64,000 bases of DNA from Metallyticus violacea (taxonomy: Eukaryota > Arthropoda > Insecta > Mantodea > Metallyticidae): contig CM060843.1 of the NCBI GenBank assembly GCA_030762175.1, positions 116,396,869 to 116,460,868 of the forward strand, written 5' to 3'. Below, in pieces: positions 58,740 through 64,000 of this stretch. Each line of letters opens with the position of its first letter. The stretch's first letter is position 1. The notes below the pieces were generated by a model, which saw only the letters and a list, made by a program, of their open reading frames with translations, was not told where the DNA came from and did not search any database. The translations under genes were made by a program, and so were the position numbers.

Positions 58740-59560
58740 GCCTCCTTGTCAGATTTTTCATCCGCAACATCGTAAAAGGGATAACAATTTCAAACCCTGC
58801 TCGAATCAAATCTTTCTAGCTCTTTATTGCATTTCCGCAACTTCGCTTTTACAATATGCCAAAGTCCATTGTGAGACTTTTGCTGGCTAAGGCTGTTCTG
58901 ACCCACTGATTGTCCAGTCGTGTGCGAAACATGTGTTGGTATACCGTCCTGCTGTCAAGCAAAGTACTTGTCGATCATTTTCAGATAACTGTGCTCATTA
59001 ATAGCGCCAGCAAATAAATAAGAATAGTGTAGGGATTTCACTGTCACCACATCCCGTATCATAACATGAGGTGGACTGTCCTCATAATTTTTAGGAATTT
59101 CTTTCGCCCAGAAAAAGAAATTACGGCTAAGCGTGCTGCGATAAATTGCACATTCATTAGAGAATATGAAGTTTGCATTTGTAAAACATTTAAGCATTCG
59201 ATGAAGTTCAAAATCTTGTCAACTCCTTTACTATGGCTGGAAGAAAACATTTCATTTTCAAGTCTCTCCGTAAGTGCTTTTGCATTGTCGATCTTGGAAT
59301 GCTCAACGTTTGGGCGTTAATTGAATTGGCATCAAGAGTCTCGAATTCTAATGCTCAGCCCTCCACTGTATAGCACATCGAGTACAACAATTCTCTTAGC
59401 ACTTCTCCCATGAGAAGTGACGATGGTAGTTTGCCAAAACGAGCCATAAACTCATTAATGACGTTCTTAAATTTCTCTTGGTGATTGGACGTTCGTGCGT
59501 CGAAATATAAACCAGCAACTGTTTGTTCTTCCACACTAAAAGTACTCATGTCACTAATCC
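58740..59560 (-). pseudogene. Decayed Tc1/mariner-superfamily transposase with QQDG block
   Basis: On the minus strand the N terminus reads MSTFSVEEQTVAGLYFDA and INEFMARFGKLP (59549-59355), resembling the start of paired-HTH transposases (F--EE--IV-LY ... F--RFGK-P). At 59197-58955 the core reads FIFSNECAIYRS (family FSDEA; the first Asp is Asn here), HVMIRDVVTV and LFAGAINEHSYLKMIDKYFA (family F-GTVT---YL-ML). Near 58940 QQDGIPTHVSH preserves the second-acid block QQDGAP-H. A terminal block with the last acid was not found. Frames shift several times. Same superfamily as the relics at 12, 22 and 45 kb. Confidence 0.6.
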
Positions 59561-62500
59561 TTTTGATAGAGTCGCACCTCGAACAGGGAAGGGTCGACTC
59601 TCTCTTCGATTATTATCATATTTTTAAGTGTTAGGTATTCCTTTCCTTCATACAACCGAATCAAGTATAATGTAAACTGACTTTTGGGATACCCAGCAAT
59701 GTTCTTAATTTACAAGAATGTGAATGTATTTAAATATTTTTGTGATAATCAATGGCACCGGCCTACAGCGTATTACGCAAAGCGTGTTCAATTGGAAGTC
59801 AGGGCTCAATAAACAGTCCTCACATTTTGGAGGAAGAAAGTTTGATGGATCCTTTCTTTCCAGGACTACATGTTTTCTTTTCCTTAGCAAGGTAACGTTA
59901 TTGCCTTATCAATCCCCTCCTCGGCGATGTCGTCACATCAGCTCTTCCTCGCTCCTCCAAAACTTCTTTTACAAAGCTTTATCGTCACACCACGAGGTGA
60001 AAAGGGGGCAAGTGTGATGTGGAAGAAGAGAGAAACGGAGAAGTCTACCCCATTTACTCGGTCAGACCCCTCTCCAGCTCCAGATCCTCCCTTAGACGCC
60101 CACTCATCTGCGTCCCGTCAGCATAAAATATCCCTGCTTCGTTCTCCTTGTGTTGATGGAAAAGTGGGTTAAGTAAATACAGAGCACCTTTTCAAAACAA
60201 AAGAAGTTTGTTTGAAAAACTCATGAGCTGCTCTATGCTGCAAGTTGCTTCATGACCTACGACTATGCTCGACTTTCATATTTTGCAACTATACAACACT
60301 TTCATTGTTGTTCGAAATATACTTTTGAAACTAGAAACGCCCACATTATACTTTTATATAGCTTCAAACTAAGTAAAAATATTGGGTTGTAATTAACCTT
60401 ATTTGCGCTAGAAATTACTCCATTAATTAATTGGTCTCGGTATTAATAATTTAAAAATGCGGATTGATACCAGAAAATTACTAGCAAAACTTTTTAAAAA
60501 ATGTAAACAGAGCTACGAATGCAGATGGATAAGCGACTTAATGAGGAAGAAGGAAGCTAACGAACTCAGCGCATACGCTTGCACGAATATTTGATAGTTT
60601 ATTTTAAATGCAAAGTATGACAGAGAAATTCGAATACACCTGATATTTAATATTTCTATAACATTTATCAATTAAAATATATAAGCATTTAATAGAATGT
60701 TATTAATACTCAACTGTAAGATGCCCCATTAAAGGACGAATAAATATTATTTTTCATAATATTATATTTTAAATATAAGTTGTATGAGAATGAAGTATTA
60801 ACTTAATTTTACGTACCTTACAGCTGATATAGACAACTTAAAAATCAATCTCAAACTAGAACCTTTAATATGCATTTTCTTACAAATATTCTCCAAATAA
60901 CCCAACCACGTTGAAGAAGAATTTGATTAAATAAGGATAACAAGTGTAAACTAAAGAAAAAGCAGACTTATAATTGCAATCTGAACTTGCTGCACGATAG
61001 CTAAAACATAAATATAATATATAATCCTTTATCCATATCACTACTCTTATCACAGAAAATGAACAGGCTCGATTTTAATATCTTTAAAAAAAAAGGTTAT
61101 GGGTAAACTTTGCTGTGGATATTATGGAACAACATGAAACACTAATACCCACTGAGCAGACAATAGCCTCGAGAAGGAACAAGCCCGAAGTCCAAACAGC
61201 AAGAACACACACGAAATTTACTATTGAGTATTCCTATTCACGAAGAAACAAGCAATTTTGCGTACCTACATCTGCAAACCAAGTCTTAAAACAACCACTT
61301 TGCATCTCCACCGAGTTTCTATTTGTATTTTTCATACCAGAAGTTTCTCCATAATTATTTCTTATTTTCCTAAGATGTTCTTTCATGGACTACAGCTACT
61401 GGTAGTAACTCGTTTGTGGAGATGACCACTCTAGCAACAATCATCTGGCTGGTACTGATGTCCAAGAGCTTCCATACACCATGTCTTTGATGGTGGCTCG
61501 AGAACCACGACTCCATCCTCTCAGATAGAACATAAAAGTTCAGATTATTGTACAGACAATTTTAAACCAATTGTAAGACCCTTAAAATATTTTTGAGTTT
61601 AAAAATCGTTTCTAATGATTAACTTTCTATAAATTATGGCTCATTAGTGAGATATCTTGTGTTTTTGCTTAATTTTAGTTAAATCACATTCTGAGGTCAT
61701 CGCTTAGAGCTCACAATTTGACAATCTGGTATAGTATACTTCTCGGAATGTTGAGCAAATCGCATTGTGTGTTTCGTTAAACAAAAATAACCATCATTGG
61801 CACGATACTTAAGTTTTCCCCAAACTATTGGGATTTCAGTTAGCTTATGGTGTGAACGATTTTCCCTCCAGTGATAAGGCTGAACGTCATATTCATACCA
61901 GATTATTATTAAGCATTATAAGTAAAATTCGAAGTTTTATTTTTAACGAGTGGCGTGAAGTTTTGTTTTTGGGGCTTTCAACCTAATTCACCACACACGT
62001 CAGGTTAACATATTTTTGATATTATAAAAATAAATTTGAATACAAATAGCGTTTAAAATGTTATAATAAATTATTATATGTATAAGAGTAACGATATATT
62101 ATTGATATTTGTGCTTTAACATATCCACTATCAATTAGCTAATGGCACTCTATCAACAAAAGCATCAGTCACTAATTTTTATTGTAAAAATATGTTCATG
62201 ATCTTAATCATCCGCCATACCGATGCAAAGCCGTGTTTGGCCCCTGTTTTAATTATATCTTAATACTTTTAGGTATAATACATCTATTCACCAGTGTTGG
62301 CGTAGCATTTGTAAATATAACAAAAAACATTTTATTACATCAAGAGCTGCCACATAGACTGTGTAAAATTAAATTCTGTGTTCCATTAACTGAATCCTCC
62401 TTCAAATTCTTTCCCTAAAATATATAGGGCGTTCTTACTCCTTTTATAAATTTAGAGGAACATATTCATGCAGAAATGTAGAAAGTGGCCACTTCCTACC

Positions 62501-62696
62501 TCTAGCGTCAGCAGATCACTCACAATACATACTTTCGGAAATTTGGGGCAATCTACGAAACCTATCTTCAAACTAGCACAGCTTACTTCCTTGATGTATT
62601 CGTTTACTCGATTTAGTTGTTTTTTGCATTTATTATAAAATTGTATATCCATTTTATATTTCTAAACCTTTTATACAGCCTTATTTTTCCCCTTTT
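59561..62696. other. Unique sequence
   Basis: 59700-60180 is less AT-rich with 80-97-codon frames of no recognised family. 60200-62690 is AT-rich. A balanced stretch at 61380-61530 also gave no recognised gene. Confidence 0.4.
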
Positions 62697-63978
62697 AACT
62701 CTAAGAAGATGTCATTTCCTTAAATAATTGTTTTTCTAAGTATGATAAAGACAAAAACTATATTTCGCTTTTCAATATAGTTATCGTTTATTGCAATATA
62801 TTTCTCACATATTTGAGATTAACATTTCAATCCCCGCCCCCCAATAGTCTGAAATATTGTCTGTATAATAGGCTTAAACAGCATCCATCACTTCTTCGTC
62901 ACACTTAAATTTCCTTCCTCTAAAGTCCTTCTTGAGTTGTGAGAAGAGGAAATAGTCACTTGGAGCTGCATCTGGGCTGTAGGGTGGATTATAATTCTCT
63001 TGAAGCCACATTTCCTCACAGTTTCCTTTGTAACAAGAGCTGCGTATACAGACGCGTTGTTGTGAAGAAGGTGCACTCCACCACTCAGCTTTCCTCGCCT
63101 TTTCTCTTTGATGGAGCACGTAGTCTGTACAGTAAACCAGCACAGTACCCCCCATTTACTGTGGGGTTCCTCTTCTTGAAGTAAATGAAAAGTATTCCTT
63201 CACAGTCCCAAAAGATTATGGCCATGATCATCTTGGTTAACTGAGTGGTCTTGGCCATTAAAGGCGGTGCTTCGCCAGGTTTACACCATTCCATTGATTC
63301 TCTTTTGGACAAGAAATCATAGTAGATGACCATAGTTTTATCTCCTGTATCAATAGTTTGCAGAACTTCTCTCTTGTGACCACGGCAAAGCTCCGAAAAC
63401 GCCGTACAACAGATGACTCGTTGCTGCTTTTGGACTGAGGAAAGAAGTCTAGGCACCCATTTTGCACTAACCTTATTCATATTCAAACTTCATGAATAAT
63501 TCGAAGGACTGTTGTTTTAGGAAGGCCCAACCTTGCTGCTATTTCTGTAACTTTGAGCCACCGGTCTTCCATAATTTCTCCTTCCACAAGAGCTAGCGAT
63601 GTTTTCAGGAGTGAACACCTCCAAGAGCCTACCTGCACGCACTTCGTCTTCAATGCTTTCTCAACCCATCCATTCGAAAAAGTTTGGCCCGTTCTTTTAT
63701 GGTAGAATATAAGGGGAATGCTTCCCCGTATACGCCGGCCAATCACTATTTAATTTCATTTGGAGCAAGTCTATTCTTTGTGAAGAATTTAATAACAGCT
63801 CTAAACTTTATTTAGAATACATCACAATCTTCTACACATAGCCTTCTTTATGCAACTATATCTGAACAACAGAAAACAGCGGGGCGGAAGTTACAGCTAC
63901 AATTATTTGACACGGAAAAGGATTAAAGAAGGCGATAATCCATATTAGCGAAACCGGAAACTTATGGACCTACCATCG
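62697..63978 (-). mobile_element. mariner copy M4, nearly complete
   Basis: Minus-strand element of about 1.28 kb. The high end carries the complement of cgatggtaggtccataag, matching the terminal repeat of M1 and M3 at about 14 of 17 positions. The low end (ctctaagaagatgtcatttc, about 62698) is a worn version of M2's 3' repeat. The flanking TA is no longer exact. Interior matches M2 and M3. Confidence 0.85.
62874..63746 (-). pseudogene. mariner transposase, copy M4
   Basis: Reads IMEDRWLKVTEIAARLGLPK (second helix-turn-helix), VSAKWVPRLLSSVQKQQRVI (linker), and IDTGDKTMVIYYDF, which carries the first acid. The second-acid block is LLHNN instead of LLHDN, so the catalytic Asp is replaced by Asn. 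The third-acid block is PYSPDAAPSDYFLFSQLKKD and is intact, as is the C-terminal FRGRKFKCDEEVMDAV. The second and third acid codons are 104 nt apart, one base short of DD34D. The deletion lies in the GFK-RI region, not where M2 lost its base, so the two frameshifts are independent. Confidence 0.87.
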
Positions 63979-64000
63979 TTTTTTTTTAAGGGATATTGGG

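Noticed and set aside
59724..60172. Overlapping frames of 97 and 81 codons in balanced sequence
   Set aside because: No family motif or exon boundary that I could support; left as unassigned sequence.
1..64000. CRISPR arrays, bacterial operons, integrons or prophage
   Set aside because: No regularly spaced direct repeats, no ribosome-binding-site-linked gene runs and no long coding frames; the window is eukaryotic.

Overview
The window is AT-rich nuclear DNA (roughly two thirds A+T by eye) from an animal, almost certainly an insect. The evidence is a set of decayed mariner/Tc1-type transposases, Jockey-like and other LINE reverse-transcriptase relics typical of insects, at least two well-populated families of tRNA-derived SINEs with target-site duplications, long (TA)n/(GA)n/(ATT)n microsatellites, and no bacterial gene organisation. 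The large, gene-poor, SINE-rich texture would suit a big insect genome such as a cockroach, termite or other polyneopteran; that placement is inference only.

Layout. 0-13 kb: mostly unique AT-rich sequence with SINE family A copies (277, 3058, 4908), family B copies (4040, 6076, 9093), a CpG-rich block bounded by 13-bp inverted repeats (5183-5536) and a decayed Tc1/mariner-type transposase (about 12.1-12.6 kb, minus). 13-17.5 kb: a microsatellite-cored foldback repeat (13673-14028), SINE A with a perfect 11-bp target duplication (15229), SINE B (15957), and two possible minus-strand exons. 17.6-23.6 kb: graveyard of two LINE lineages, a tRNA-headed SINE, a decayed transposase and a truncated mariner. 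24-38 kb: SINEs of family B, a 280-bp imperfect palindrome (31259), a LINE scrap, an old SINE, a hAT-like MITE. 39.9-41.2 kb: the best-preserved mariner, with both inverted ends and TA flanks. 42.0-43.6 kb: a GC-rich retroposed insertion with poly(A) and a 12-bp direct repeat, carrying one ancestral reading frame of about 400 codons (proline/alanine-rich, then coiled coil). 46.1-46.5 kb: two short exons that join in phase, end in a stop overlapping AATAAA, and are the best candidate for a host protein-coding gene. 47-64 kb: a LINE tail, SINEs, transposase C-terminal scraps, two more mariner copies (52.5 and 62.7 kb) and a decayed paired-HTH transposase (58.7-59.6 kb).

No functional tRNA, rRNA, CRISPR array, operon or intact transposase was found. 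The elements do not work together as a system. What the window records is a succession of insertions: autonomous LINEs and mariners now dead, and SINEs that were mobilised in trans, presumably by LINE machinery. The least expected items are the hidden two-exon gene end at 46 kb, the ORF1-like retrocopy at 42 kb, and a perfect 24-bp hairpin that has replaced the catalytic centre of one mariner.
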